From: Plazaster borealis
Taxonomy: Eukaryota > Echinodermata > Asteroidea > Forcipulatida > Labidiasteridae
Assembly: GCA_021014325.1 (NCBI GenBank)
Contig: CM037472.1
Coordinates: 20,011,063 to 20,075,062 of the forward strand
Direction of reading: 5' to 3'
Length of the DNA: 64,000 bases
Positions 1 through 14,000 of this stretch are shown here, piece after piece (within the stretch, counting starts at the first letter, position 1; every line of letters begins with the position of its first letter). Both the position numbers and the translations under genes were made by a program. The notes beneath the pieces are model-generated. The model was not told where the DNA came from. It saw only the letters and a program-made list of their open reading frames with translations, and did not search any database.

Positions 1-1945
1 GGCATTCCTGTACTCATCTTGAGTACCCAGGGTTTACAAAACAAACTTCTCCAATAGCCAAACTCAACCTCACAGGTACCCTTATACTCCTACATGTAGG
101 TAATCACAAGGACTCAGGGCTTGAATTTTGGTGGAAAATCCACAAGGCTTGTATCTAAAAATGATTACTAGACCAGAATTTGTTTTACAGGACCTGATTC
201 AAAATGAGAAAAAAAACTTGCTGACACAGTATTCAGCGTACATTCAACTGTTTTCATTTGAATAAATACTAAGACATGTAAGAGAAGATTTATCTCGCTT
301 GTCTTTCATATTAAGTATACTTCGTTAATCAGACCCAAAGTCAAGATTTGAACATCATTTGTTTTGTTACTACACAGTGAGGTATTGTTATTCAATTGTA
401 AAACACAAGACAGCTGGACTTGTTTGGTTTTGAGTTTACTGGCCCCATGCTAATATCACTGGCCTCGGGCCTGTGGTACAGTGTAAAATTCGAACCCTGG
501 GTGCTGGGACTACAACTCTAGTTTCTTGCTGAAGTATTGTGATCAAGATTTTAACCCAGGTTCTGATGACTAAGCTATCAAAACTTGAATCTAGTGCTCT
601 AGACGATTCACAACAATTTTTTGGGGTAACAAGGATTGAAATTTCAAATGAAAAATTGTTAACTCCAATCGAAATATGTATTAACTTTCAGCAGGCATCA
701 TCTTTTTAAAGAAGCACTTTGTATATTTATGTAGTTATTTTGGGTTTTCTGCTGCATTCTTGTATTTTATATTTTAGTTATCGTTATATTGTTCTTCTTA
801 TGAGTTTTACAGGATTCCATTTTTGTGTGGACTCGGACTTGGTCTCAGTCTTGGCACCTGTGACTTGGACTCGGACTTGAAAAAATGAGACTTGGCGTGA
901 CTCAGCTAGAAACCGGCAAAAAACCTGATGAAAATCACTTAAGCTACCTTTATAGTACCCATGTAAATCGTCAATAATGAAGGAAAACCCCCAGATGTTT
1001 CAGTCGATGCGTTGCTTATGGAATATCAACCACGAACCCTGTTTGTTTCAACCATGCATGTCTTTTTAAAGTCTGTATTGGTGTGGTTTTTTTCCTGCTT
1101 GAAATAGTGCCCTCTTCTGGATTAACCTTCAAAAAAGTTGTTTGTACGACCGATGACAAAACTAAGCGCAATCTCAGACTTGAAACGGCAGGTCATGTCC
1201 GTTTTACATAGGTTTATGTTGATTGGTCCATAGAGATTTTCTACCTCCGTGATTGGTCGGGGTCTAGTGCTTGACAGAGTGACAATCAAATTGACAAATT
1301 GATGAATATGGATTCCGAACAAGTCACTCATTTGTTTGTAAGTTTGTGCTCATTTTGTTTCTGCAAGAAGTTTTACAAGTTTTAAACTAATTCATTACAA
1401 ATTGAGATCACTCCCATGTCCTTGTAATTCGTGTTTTGACTTTTTAAAGGAGTACAAATCTAGCAAATCTGTTAACTAGTCTGACATATATTGGCTGTAA
1501 AAGGCAAAAATTGCAGAAATGTTCCATACGACTGTTGGGGGGGGGGATTGGCGGTTACGATTATTTTAACTAACATTTCAGGATCATAAGGGACTACAAC
1601 TCAGACTCGGACTTGGACTCAGGCAGCACAGAGTTAATCAAGGACAGGGAGTCGGACTCGGGCAACGTGACTAGACTACAAGCACCGCTTCTTATGTATC
1701 AGTGCCATGAGCACTTTTGATAAATTTGTGCACTTTATAAATTGACATTATTATGATGAAAAACTTCCAATAATGGGTGCATTTTCAAAGAGAGTCTGCA
1801 TCTCCTGGACACACGTATACCTTTGCCATTTCTATTGTGGAATATTATCCCCAAAATGCCTTGAGGGGAAAGCCGGATGACGTTATCTGATCTAAAAAAA
1901 TGTCTCCATTGCTTTTCAACTCACACAAGGAAACACATAACTTAC
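1..1945. other. SPTLC2 last-intron sequence in window
   Basis: Non-coding by every criterion I could apply. It holds a full copy of dispersed repeat A (115-500). The stretches 830-900 and 1590-1680 have short repeated GACTTGGACTCGGACTTG-like words (degenerate satellite). I could not find the missing C-terminal SPTLC2 exon here. Confidence 0.6.
115..500 (+). repeat. Dispersed repeat A, copy 1
   Basis: Imperfect terminal inverted repeats AGGGCTTGAATTTT / AAAATTCGAACCCT bound about 385 bp. The inner words ACTAGACCAGAATTTGTTTT and GGCCTCGGGCCTGTGG recur in the copies at 15912, 28731, 43804 and 44414. No coding capacity, so it is a MITE-like non-autonomous DNA element. Confidence 0.75.
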
Positions 1946-2075
1946 CTCATCCAGCATTTCTTTAGAATGAGAAGCCGACAGACAGATTCTTGCTCTGCTT
2001 TCCACCAATGGAGTAGCTGGAAACACACACACAACAATACCAAGACCGCGCTTGCGACACTCACGGCTGAATGCA
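1946..2075 (-). CDS. SPTLC2: SPTLC2 coding exon 11 (last exon present in window)
   Basis: Residues 516-559: [20 protein letters not shown], then [20 protein letters not shown] and LDE. It matches the FPATP-ESRAR-CLSA-H block near the C-terminus. The donor GAG|GTAAGT is strong, so at least one more exon follows. I found no continuation (family pattern IDEVGDLLQLKYS) in 1-1945. Confidence 0.95.
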
Positions 2076-5000
2076 CTGTGGAAACAAAAATAACCCATTT
2101 CATTTGTGTTTTACCCATAACCGATGTGTGTTGCGCACTGTATACTTAGTGCTTTCTTTAGTGATGTGGAAAAAGCCACAGGCTTAAAACTCCGGTGGGA
2201 TTCGAACTCACACCCTTTGCCATTCTAGAGTAGATGTCTTACCACTGGACCACTGAGCTTACTCAGTAGCTAGAGGCAGCTTCAATGCTATATTTAAGAA
2301 GCTATACTGCCACAATTTAAATAAATATTAAATTTGCACCTGGATAAAGAATATTAATTGTGTTTTACTCATACACATTTTTTTCTTCACAGGACTCGTG
2401 GAAAGAAAAAATAATAATTATTTGTTTGCCTTGCACGGCAAGAGACTTAGGCCATTTTCGAAACAACGGCTTGGCTCCGATTTAGACACCGTCCGCCTAT
2501 TTAAAGGCACTGAACACGTTTGGAAATTGTCAAAGACCAGTGTTCTCACTTGGTGCATCCCAACATATGCATAAAATAACAAGCCTGTGAAAATTTGGGC
2601 TCAATTGGTCATCAAAGTTGCAAGAAAATGATGAAAGAAAAAACACCCTTGTTGTACAAATTTGTGTGCTTTCAGATAGGAATAAAAACTTCTTGCAAGA
2701 AGTTTTTATTATTTTAGTGAGAAATTACCTCTTTCTAAAAAACTACGTTACTTCAGAGGGAGTCGTTTCCTACAATGTTTTATACTATCAACAGCTCTCC
2801 GTTGCTTGCTACCAAGTACGTTTTTATGCTAATATTTGTTTTGAGTCATAACCAAACGTGTACGATACCTTTAACACACATTGGTGTACGGGTAAAACCA
2901 AATAATATTCTTTATCCCGGATGCAAATTCAACATATATTAAAATCTAATAAGTAATTTACAGCAGATAACCTGGGCCCAATTTCATAAAGCCTGTAAGC
3001 ACAAAAACTTGCTAAGCTCCTTCCTGGCACTGTACAGGTGCCAGCCTGAATGCAACAACAATAAAGCCCGGCTCACACTTCACGCTCACTGGAAAGCAAA
3101 GCGAATTTCTCTGTGTCACAATAAGCCATTTGCGTGTTAGACTTTAACAATGTCTGGTACAATGACTTGCTTGATCACAAGTTACCACTTAATTTGGAAT
3201 TCCTCAGACTATCGAGACAGTTGCTGAGTCACATGATTCGGGGCAAGCTTTTGCGTTGTAACGTAAAAATAAAAATAATTTGGGAGGCTAATCATCCTTA
3301 CTGGCAGCTAAAAGCTGAATTGCGAAGGACGCTGCTACAACGTGTTCGAGAAGCAGGCATGCAAGGGCGCCTTTGGCAGCCAGCCACATCAACCCATTAT
3401 GACCACGGAGCACAGCCAGAGATCAAAAGTGTTTGATTTTTTTTTGATTTTTTTAATTTATTTTTTTGAGGGAGGAAAACCGGATGGTCTTGAAAACCCT
3501 CGTGGCACAGCAGAGAACCAACGCACAACTCAACTTACATATGGCCCTGGCCGGGTATCGAACCCGGGTCACCTTGGTGAGAGGCGAGCGCTTTACGCAC
3601 AAGCCAACCATGCCACGTAAGAGACGGTGAACACCCATACACAATTTTGAATGAATGTGTATGGCACAATGGTACCAGGGTTTGCTCATGTGGAGGTTGC
3701 CATGCAAAAGCTTGTGCCGAACCATTTGACATAGCAACTGTCTCTATAGTCTGAGGAATTCAAATCTAAGCAGCAACTTGTGACTAAGCAAGTCATTGTA
3801 CCAGACTTTAATCAAATCTAAATCGCAAATAGCTTATTGGAAAACAGCGCGTACCTGATTGTTTGCGTCACATAATTCTCTTCGCATTCGCTTCCGAATG
3901 AAGTATGGACAGGTTAAGAGAGCAGCATGCTGGATTGCAACACATTCCATCAACTATGACAAAGATTCCTTCATACTTTGTTGAGCCCTCTTTAACTTTT
4001 GATGGGACTTTTTGAGACTGTTTTTTTTTGGTATGGTAATTCAGTATAAATGAAACTTTACTGTGCAATTTCAGATGGCCATTGCAGGAAACTAGATGTA
4101 GCAGCCATGGTGGCGAAAGAGAAAGGGTTTGGGAGGGGGGTGGTGCTACTATTTTGGTTTCAACCTTACAATGTTGGGTGATTGGGGGGGGGGAGGTGTT
4201 ACTTACGGTACTTTAGAAGGTATAAAGATGAGAAGAGGAACGACTGGAGAGTCCTCGTTACCATAGAAGATGAACCCCAACTCTCTCAAGCGGTAGCGGA
4301 AATACTTGGTGTTCCACGCCAAACGACTTATACGGTTGGAACCTAGTCAGGCAGACATAAAGTGAAATGGAGTTGTTACCGGTGGCTAAATTTCTTTCCT
4401 GAGCCTCAGCACCAGTTTGTTTTAAGCAACTCTTGTCCAAGCAAGAAAGAAATTTCAAGTGTTCATCAGTTTCATTTTAATGCAGATTGTGTGAAGCCAA
4501 GGAGTCTAAGAAAAGCAATCTTAATCACTATACTAGCCAAGAACCCCATGGAGAGACGATAAGGAAGGAAGTTTTAGTTTTAGATGTGGAAGAAAAACCG
4601 CAGAGACTTATTCCAGAGAAAAAACAATGCAATCAGGTATGGACAGAAAACCCAATCCACGTTGTGCCCTGGCGGGATTCGAACCGAGATCCTAGAGGTG
4701 GAAGGCGAGGAAAGAAAACACCACATCAACCCGACCACGTGTTACCGGTGGGAATTCTAGTTAAATGATTCGATTCAATTCAGTTTTGATGACATCGGGG
4801 TTTACAAACAAAAAGTGAAATTTATCTCCCGGATGGGGGCCTTCAGATTCAAATTGATGTTGTGGACACAGGAAGCGTATCTTACCCACAGTGGTGCCGT
4901 CCTCTCCCATGATAGTCTTCATGCTAGCTATGACTTGTTTTACCACTGGAGGCGCCATAGGACATCCGTAGGCAGCACTGTGTGACTTGGTCCTCAAATG

Positions 5001-8000
5001 AGCAATCAGCTCCTGCAGGTAGGACCCAAAAAACACCACATACAATAATCACCTTCTGCAATCAACCACTATTGCAAGTTCAAAGCTTTCACCTGCTGAG
5101 CCTGATTCATACTTCATGCGTCACAACTCTATAGTCGCAGCGAATGTTTGCAAGAGTTGAGCACCATCTTTTAAATTGAGCGAATTGTTCATTGTGCATT
5201 TGGTGACGTCCAATTCTTAAACCACCAATTCGTTTCAGAACTACCACAACTCATAGATTTTGACAAGTACATGGTGTTGCTGCAAACCTTACTAGATTGA
5301 ATCTCCACCTTGCAGAGGTCAAAACAATTAAAAAAACAACAACAACAAAACCCAGAAATAAGTAAAAACAGTTAAATCTCAGTGGAGTAAATTACATACT
5401 ATTATTTATGCAAAATAATGTTCACATCTCCAAGGAATACCAAGTCGGTCAAACATGGGCATCTTTAATAAATTTAAACATAGGCCCTAACCCTATAAAT
5501 GGTGACGAAAGTGAACCTGCCTTCAGCTTTCAAAATCTATCCACAAAATGTTCAAGTATTCAAACATTCCGAATTGTTCAAATATTTAAACATATTCAAA
5601 ATTATTCAAACTTAATCCCCTACAATTTGTTATACATTTTACTTTGTACACAGCCCCACTGAGGTTTGTTGTTTTAAGACATATGTATGTAAAGACTGGG
5701 TAAAGTGTTTTATTTTTAATCCTTGAAAGCATGTTGACATCTTGCTCCTTTAAAAGGTGTGCTCAAAGTTCCGAACGTAGGGTTAACCGTTTCATTTAAC
5801 CGTTCAGAAAAATAAATTTAGATGCACAACCCTAAAGCCTGAGCTGAACTTTCAAAAAATTGCCATAATGAGATCGAGTCGGTAAGTACAATGTACATGT
5901 AGTCTGATCCCTTCCTGGTATCAAAAGAAACAGTATCCATTACTGCTATTGAACACATGACAGAAACATGACAGCAATTGTGGCGGAATGACTAAGGTCA
6001 CTATTATCTAGCAGTTTGCCAACCAACCTTGCTGCCTGCCAGATATCCTCCGCACGCCCCGAAACTCTTGGAGAATGTTCCCATCATCACATCTACATCA
6101 TCTGCGTTGACGCCGAAATATTCCACGATGCCCCGCCCAGTACGCCCCATAGCACCTATACTGTGTGCCTCATCCAGATACAAGTAACACTTGTACTTCT
6201 TCTTCAGGGCGATGACTTCTGGAAGACGAACCATGGAGCCCTCCATGCTGGGGGAAATTAACATTAATCAAATTTTAGTTTAGAGACTGAACATAGAAAT
6301 ACAGCTCCCCTACCCCTACCCCCACCCACCCCAACATAACAACAACGTTCCTCACATTCAAAGGGGCACTATCGTCATCAACAAAGCAGGGCCCAATTTC
6401 ATAGAGCTGCTTAAGCAGAAAATATTGCTTAAACATTTTCTGCTTAGCAAAAAAACAAGAGGATCCGATACCTGTCACAGCTTGTAACATGTGACATTGT
6501 ATTTTAGCTGGTAACCTTTTTCTTGTAAACATAAATTTGTTGTGCTTAGCATGAAACTGGGTCCTGGACTGTGGTTGTACATGGAACTATAAAAACTCAC
6601 CCAGTTACTGCACGCGCGCGTCCTCCCTCCGTATAATATATATGGAGGGCGCCTGCACATGCAGTAAAAATTTGTGACCGTTCATAATTCCATGTACAGC
6701 CACAAGCCTGCTTTGATCATGATATTAGTGCTCCTTTAAAGGCTGGAAAGATTCAATTTTAAAACATCCCACTGGGTTTTCATGAAACTAAGTTTGTGTT
6801 ATCACATGAACAGAAAAACAATTTGCTCCCAAATTCTCAAACTATGAAACTTTTTACATATATAAAAAAATAATATTAATATGCAATTTACAAGTCTATT
6901 GCATGAGTCTCATCCATCAAAATATGGAATACTGAATGCTTAATATTATTTTATTTATCTCAACAAATTCAATCAAATTATACACAAATAGAACAAAAAA
7001 GAAACAAAAAAGGGGGGATATGGAGAAGGCTAGACTGAGGAGGAAAATGTAAAAATTTGTGTATAACCAAATAAGGTTCAGTCTGCCAATAAAATTGTTT
7101 CCAAAGAGTTCAGACAGGCAAAGTATCGTAATGATCCTTCACAAACGACACCACAGCATGATAGGCCATTGTAGGAGTGAACGTGCCGTGATCTGTGAAC
7201 ATTGTCAAGCTTAGACTCACCTGTAGATTCCCTCCACTAGGATGAGGATCTTCTTCCAGGGTCTGTGAGAGCGAGGTTGACCGTCCACGATGGCTTTCCT
7301 TATAACCTTCTCAAGACTCTCCATATCTAAATGCAAGAACGGAAACAAAATAATCTATCACGGTTATTTTATTTATTTTTTTATGAAAAGTCACCTAACA
7401 CAAGGCCAAAGGGCTGCTCTAAGGTGAAGGCTACAAGAAAAAAAGAGAGACAATTTCAAGAGAGAGAAGGTACATGTACTTGTTCACATTCCTGTTAAAG
7501 TGGGATAGATTGCAAGATGGTGGAAAACAACATACAGGGAATTCCAAAATGCATCAGTACGGGGGAAAACTGATAAACAATGACTGTAGATAGGCAGTGG
7601 CACGGAAGGAAGATTGGAAGGATGGTGCACTTCACAAAACCAGTGAAAGAATACCTTGTCATTTGACACTACAAGATAAACAGTATTTTTGTCATACACG
7701 ATCAACACTACTTTTTAAAACATTTTTTTCTCTCTCAAAATTTACAACTTTCCAAAAAAAAATGGTGTAAAAAGTAGTGATCAAAAGAATAATTTGCAAT
7801 TAAATGGTGGAAATCACTGCTGGGAACGTGTATTAAACAAAAGATGGTAAGATAAATCAATAACAAATAAAAAATCTCATGGGTGCAATATTACCAAAAT
7901 AAGTTGCTCAATTTATCTATTTTGTTTACCCTCCAGGTTTCAATTTTAAAAAAAGCAAAGATTAAGAAGAAATGTTGCTTAAAATGTTTCTGCTTCGCAA

Positions 8001-11000
8001 ACAAATAAGCAGGAAACCAGTCGCAAACTGTGCACACGACACGGTATTTCTTTCGGTTGGTAACCATTGTCCAGTAAGCAAAATTGTTTTGTGCTGAGAT
8101 ATGTATATGCTTCAGCAGCTCCATTATGAACTTGGGACCAGGAATTTAGTCCACTCTTTCTATTATATACCTAGTTGTTTGTAGCTAAAATCCACTGCTG
8201 AATAGGAATAGCGCCACCAACTGGCGGCCAATGCATCAACCCAAGTTTATCTGCTGAATTGAATTGACACTCCCTAAAGATTGCCCTTTATTTTTTTTAC
8301 ATTGAACAAATATTTGGTAAAAGTACACCCTGCTCAATGGTGCGTGTACATGTGTCTGCAGCTATAGAAGATTATTTTTAAAGTGGTCAGCCAGCCATTA
8401 AAGGGATTGTATATGTTTGGTAATTGGAACCCACTGTTTGTTTCAATCCTATGTAATTGTAGATATATCCCATAAAACTAACCTGTGAAAATTTTAACTT
8501 CAAAAGGTGGTAGTGTTTTTGAGATAATGCTGAAAATCTGGAGCGGTTATGTCCACGCAGGAAGAATAATTTGCAATTGGAATACACTATCTGAGAAACA
8601 TTACTGCAGTAACGCTTCTCAGATTCAAATTTGTTGGGATAAAAAGTGATATATTTTTCCATAACCGCACTACTTCAAAGTGAAAAGTTTCTCAAAATGC
8701 ATTATACTATCCAAAGCTGCTATTCTTCTTACCTAGTTAGTTTGTATTGCCATTAATTTTCAGGGTCGTTACCAAACGTATACAGACCCTTTAAGTTGGT
8801 ATGTGAAGCGTGACAAATTAACTGTGTCAAATAGGCATTGAATCTACCCATGCCCTGCCCAAGGTCTCTCTACCCTACCCATCTCACACCAACCAACACG
8901 ATTCCACTGAGAATGTTTTGCTGTGGGCTGATTACTGATACATCACCAGGCCCCCCCTTGCTTTGCATAAACACCAGGTACATTAATTATGGCTACAGGT
9001 ATACAGTAGTGTGGATTAACCATAAAGCTGTTGGACTGTGGTTGCACTTAAAATATTTTCATAAATAACCCAAAGGGGGGTTTGGAAGATTAACATATGC
9101 AGTTTGTTATTCATGAATCCAAGGTAGCTAATGGTTACCAACAACCTCTTTATCTTGTTATTGGAATATTTGACAGTATTTGTGCTAACAGTAAGCAGAA
9201 GCAGTTCAGGGTTACATTGCACAGGATCAAAATATACCTGATAATTTCTTTTTTAAATCCAACAAATAAATATCAATATTTAATCAGTCAGTTTTCCTTG
9301 TGGTTTATTACTTGATAAATAAATATCAACACATTTGATTTTGTGCGAACTTTATCAAGGGCTAGCTTGAAGTGCTTTGATGACTTGGCCACTTGTTTTT
9401 ATGTGACCTTTTTTTAAATGTTCAAATTTTGTTTGATTCCACAATTGGTCAGTTTCTTCACAGGTTGTTACATAACCCAATAAATTCCTTATGATGGATA
9501 AAACACTACATTGCCAGCTAGATCATGGCCAGCCAGACGATGGCCAGATCACCTACATGGCCAAATAAGATCACCTCCATGGCCAGATCACCTCCATGAC
9601 CCCGTCTACACCAGATCCAGAAAGGTGTATCAGACCCAGATCTGATCCTGCAATGTGGATTAACAGCTAGTGCAAACGCATTTAAGTGGCTTTAAACGAA
9701 AGTTGGCTGTACCCACCATTGTGTTCAAAGACTCGGACCACTGCACCGGAAAGTCGAGTTCCCAGAACGATAGAGGCGTGGTTGAGTTTGTCACTGACTA
9801 CAAGACAGCCCTGGCAGAATAAGAAAAGACAAATCAGTTTATTATGTACTACAAATTATCAATCAAAACAATACTAAGACAAGACACCTGAAAATAAACC
9901 AAGATAGCATTCACTGATTAGCGAGGATCGTACCACTGTATTTCCTACACACTGCATTCATTCTAAGATAAATACCTTTTGACCAATATGCAAAACTTAA
10001 ATAATAAAATAATAAGCAGTTCTTATACAGTGCTTTATCACACCTGAGGGTGTCTCAAAGCGCTCATCATTTTGTCTTCAAGGCAGGCGGGGCTATGTCA
10101 GAAATATAAGACTCATTTATTTACATAGCACCTTGTAACAGTTTACAAGGTGCTGTGGCGCAATCTGCAGCCAACCATACCAGAAAACCCCCGGGTGAAC
10201 CCCTTCTCTTACTGATACGTTCTTTTATTACGTGCATTACACAACACATGGGACCAACGGCTTTACGTTCCATTAGAAGGACGAAGCAATAAAGGCCTTG
10301 GAAGTAACAAAGTGTCTTGCTTAAGGACACAAGTGTCAAGACTGGTACTCGAACCCACACTCTGCTGGTCAGAAACACCAGAGCTCGAGTCCAGTGCGCT
10401 TGACCACTTGGCCACGACACGCCGTTTCAGTTCCAGTTTTTCTGAATGCTCAATGTTATGGTAAATAATTCATGTATGCAACTGCTGTTTTTCAAAACAA
10501 TAGCAAGACCTTGTGCAGTGTTTTTCAATTTATTTTCAATGTCAGAGCTGAGAACCCCAAAAAGGAGGAAATCAGCCGGTAAGCTCAAAAGTTGCATGTC
10601 TGAGTATTACATCATTCCAAGTCTTATCCATGTATTCTGTAGCCATTTTTTATGGCGTCAACGTTTCTGAAATTTTCATGTTTTCTGAAAACGGAAATCA
10701 TTGTGTCAGTGCAAAAATAGCATTTACCTGATATGAGAGTTTGAAAATGACACAAATGTTGTATCTTGCTAAAATTACTCCAAGCAGGACTTGAAACTTT
10801 GCATGGTGGAGATACATGTATCATCTAATAAGGTTTGAAGTAACACCATGGACATGAACATTTCTCTTAAATGTTGTGGCCGTTCTGTTTCTCCTGAAGA
10901 CGATCAATTTACATATACTGATCGAAATGTTGAGTTGATACACCACAGGTTCTTTTCAGAACCATCTACAACCAGTTCTTTTCAGAACCACATCGCATCA

Positions 11001-14000
11001 GAGAGATTTTTATGTACATGGTGATACCTCCAACCTTACTAAAAAATTATCCTCCATGTACACACAAAACTTAAGGGTTGAGATACAATAATATTATTGC
11101 ACAGAGCTTCTCTTGACGATGTCTAGATTAACACCAAGACAAACCTACGGAAGAACAGGGTAGCAAATCCAGTTTCAATTAGTGGCAACCCAGCCCCCCC
11201 CACCTCTCTTGATCCACCTCTTTGTAGACCTACATGTATTAGTAAACAACTGACCATGGATGGCTGGTGAAAATATCAACATCATACTACTCACCTTCCC
11301 AACTAGAGAGGGAATGTTCAGAGCGTTGGTAGCGAACCCCATGGCAAACGTAACGGCATCCTCCTTACCAGTGAAACGGGTTACCAGGCGGTCCAGCTCA
11401 GAATGGATAGTCAGGTTCCCTGAAGCAAATAAAAAGTGTGCACTTATTGATTACTGAATCCGAAAAGAATCACAGGGCAGGAGACGATCATCAGATTCAA
11501 GTGACTTTGACTATAGCTATGGCTGTTGGCTGCAGTGGCAATGTTGAAGAATAGGCGTTTTCAGCGATCCAGCCATAGCCACTGCCGAAGCCATATAATC
11601 GGACACGGCTATCTCTCTGTCGGCAGGAATCCAGTCACAAACAAAATGCATTTCAATATTATTTCTCTATTTATTTGTATATATTCATTATGATAACAAA
11701 CAGAACTTATATAGCGAGCCTTACGAAGCATAAACCCCAAAGCGCTTAAACAAGGAATGAAATACTGATTGAATAAAAAAAGAATTAAAGGACTAAAAGT
11801 AAAAGCTCATGCACTTTAAAAACAAGAATTACTACGTAACAAAATATGGATTAAAGTATTATAATTATTTTTATATTTAATTGATTTATTGTCTTTTTGT
11901 TTGGGGGGGGGGGTTTAACCCATTCATGCTAGGCAAAATTTTGAGCTGAGCAAATTTTAGTGCCCATTGTAAACTTGTAAACAGCTTTAAAACAAAAATG
12001 GCCCCTGAGGGTTATAAAATAAATTAAGTCAATTAACTATTTGAGCATTGTGTCATAAGAGCCACAAGACTGCCTCTTCAATGATCTGGCCATATCCATC
12101 GCTCAAGCCATCTATGACCAAAACCCAAGCTGGTGCATCTTGTGGACCTTTGAAAAACTGCAATAATTGGCAATGATGAACATGCAACCCATTTCATGGT
12201 TTCATAAGTCAATCCATGATTGTTATTCAATACACACCGGGAACACATCAATCATTCTAGCTGAAATTTATGAGTCTCTGGTGTCATAACATCATAAAAC
12301 ATATTGAGCTACCCCATGGAAGATACTGTAAATCTTCATCATAAAGATATTGCTCCAGAATAAAGTCTATTTGAAGGGGCTGTATACGTTTGGTAATGAC
12401 TCTGAAAATCAACGGCAATAAAAACTTACTTGGTAAGAAGTACAGCAGCTTTGGATAGTATAATGCATTTTGAGAAACTTTTCACTTCAAAGTACTGCGG
12501 TTATGGAAAAAGATATCACTTTTTATCCCCCAAAAATTTGAATCTGAGAAGCGTCACTGCAGTAACGTTTCTCAGATTGTGTATTCCAATTGCAGATTAT
12601 TCTTCCTGCGTGGAAAAACCACTCCAGATTTTCGGCAATATTAGGCCTAGCAATATCTCAAAATGCAACCACCTTTTGAAATTAAATATTCAAAAGGTCA
12701 GTTAAATGGTATACTATATATCTACAACTATATAGAATTGAAACAAACATTGGGTTCCCAATTCCCAAACGTATAAAATCCCTTTAACTAAATTACTTAA
12801 TAAAACTAAACAAAGCACAGATTGCTGTATGAACGCTGCATGAACATACATGTACATGTACATGTACATGTAGGCCTATACATGATACTTTTTATTGCTT
12901 TCCTCTCAAATAAAAGAGATTAAAAATTGTGATAAATTTTAGGAGGTTACAATGACTCTACTGCACCATTTGTATCAGGAATTTTCTAAGTTTTTCCCCC
13001 TGTAAACTACATGTTGGGGGCCAACGTGAATCATATGTTGATGTAGGAAATCATGGAGGGGGGGTAGAATATACTGTTTAAATATTCATACTGGGTTTTG
13101 CAGAGTCACTACAGAAAGAAAACAACCCTAGTTACCACTGAACCCAATCCCTGACACGGTAAGACTATTTTGATTCAAATCCAAAAGCCATGTCACTTAT
13201 TTTAATAGGCAATTTGGAGGCAACCAACTGCACTGCAACAGATTTATCACGCTCTCTCTCAAGGGCAAATCTTGAAAAATTGAAGTAACTTATTTTTGTG
13301 TGTGCTCTTCTTGGAGGTGTTCCCAAGCTTGATAGATTTTGCTCAAATTTTGCTCAAATGTGACATTTGCAGGCACGATACTTCACATAGGCAACAGGGG
13401 TAGATGCTCTACAGTGGGGACTCAGACTCGGCCTCAGACTTGAGGAATGAGGGCCCTTTTTAAAACCACGGCTTTGGCTTTGGCTTTGGCTTGCGTTCCG
13501 TCAATTATTTAGAAGATGTGCGCTTTCCTTATGGGGCTTCAATCAGGCGGACAGAGCCCAAGCCAGAGCTCAAGTCGTGGTTTAGAAAAGGGGACGAGGG
13601 TTTGAATAGAACTCTGCCTCCATGCCCCTGATCATTGCCTTGGTGTCCTTTAAATTCGCCGTATTTTTGACCACGTGAGGGCGCATGTGGACTAATTTTT
13701 ACGTGATGAAAAACAAGTAAATAAAGTTTTTGTTTTTTTATCATTATGTTTATGTATTTCGTCATTGATGCAAGAAAACTACATACAGGCAATTAAAATA
13801 AGTTGAAACTATAATTGTGATGCAAGACATTCCCGAAGAAAGTGCCCTCATGCGGTCAAAAATATGCTCAACTGTCCCAATGGAAGTTAAAAGACTTTCA
13901 TCCAAGAGGTGCCCTTTACCTCAGAAAAGTGCCGCTTTCCTTTGGATTTAACAAAGCATCAGGCCTGCATTTGGCTTTCCACTTGTAGGGGGGGGGGGGG

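Noticed and set aside
1..1945. Search for the last SPTLC2 exon
   Set aside because: No minus-strand frame resembling IDEVGDLLQLKYS with an acceptor was found. The exon must be beyond the left edge.
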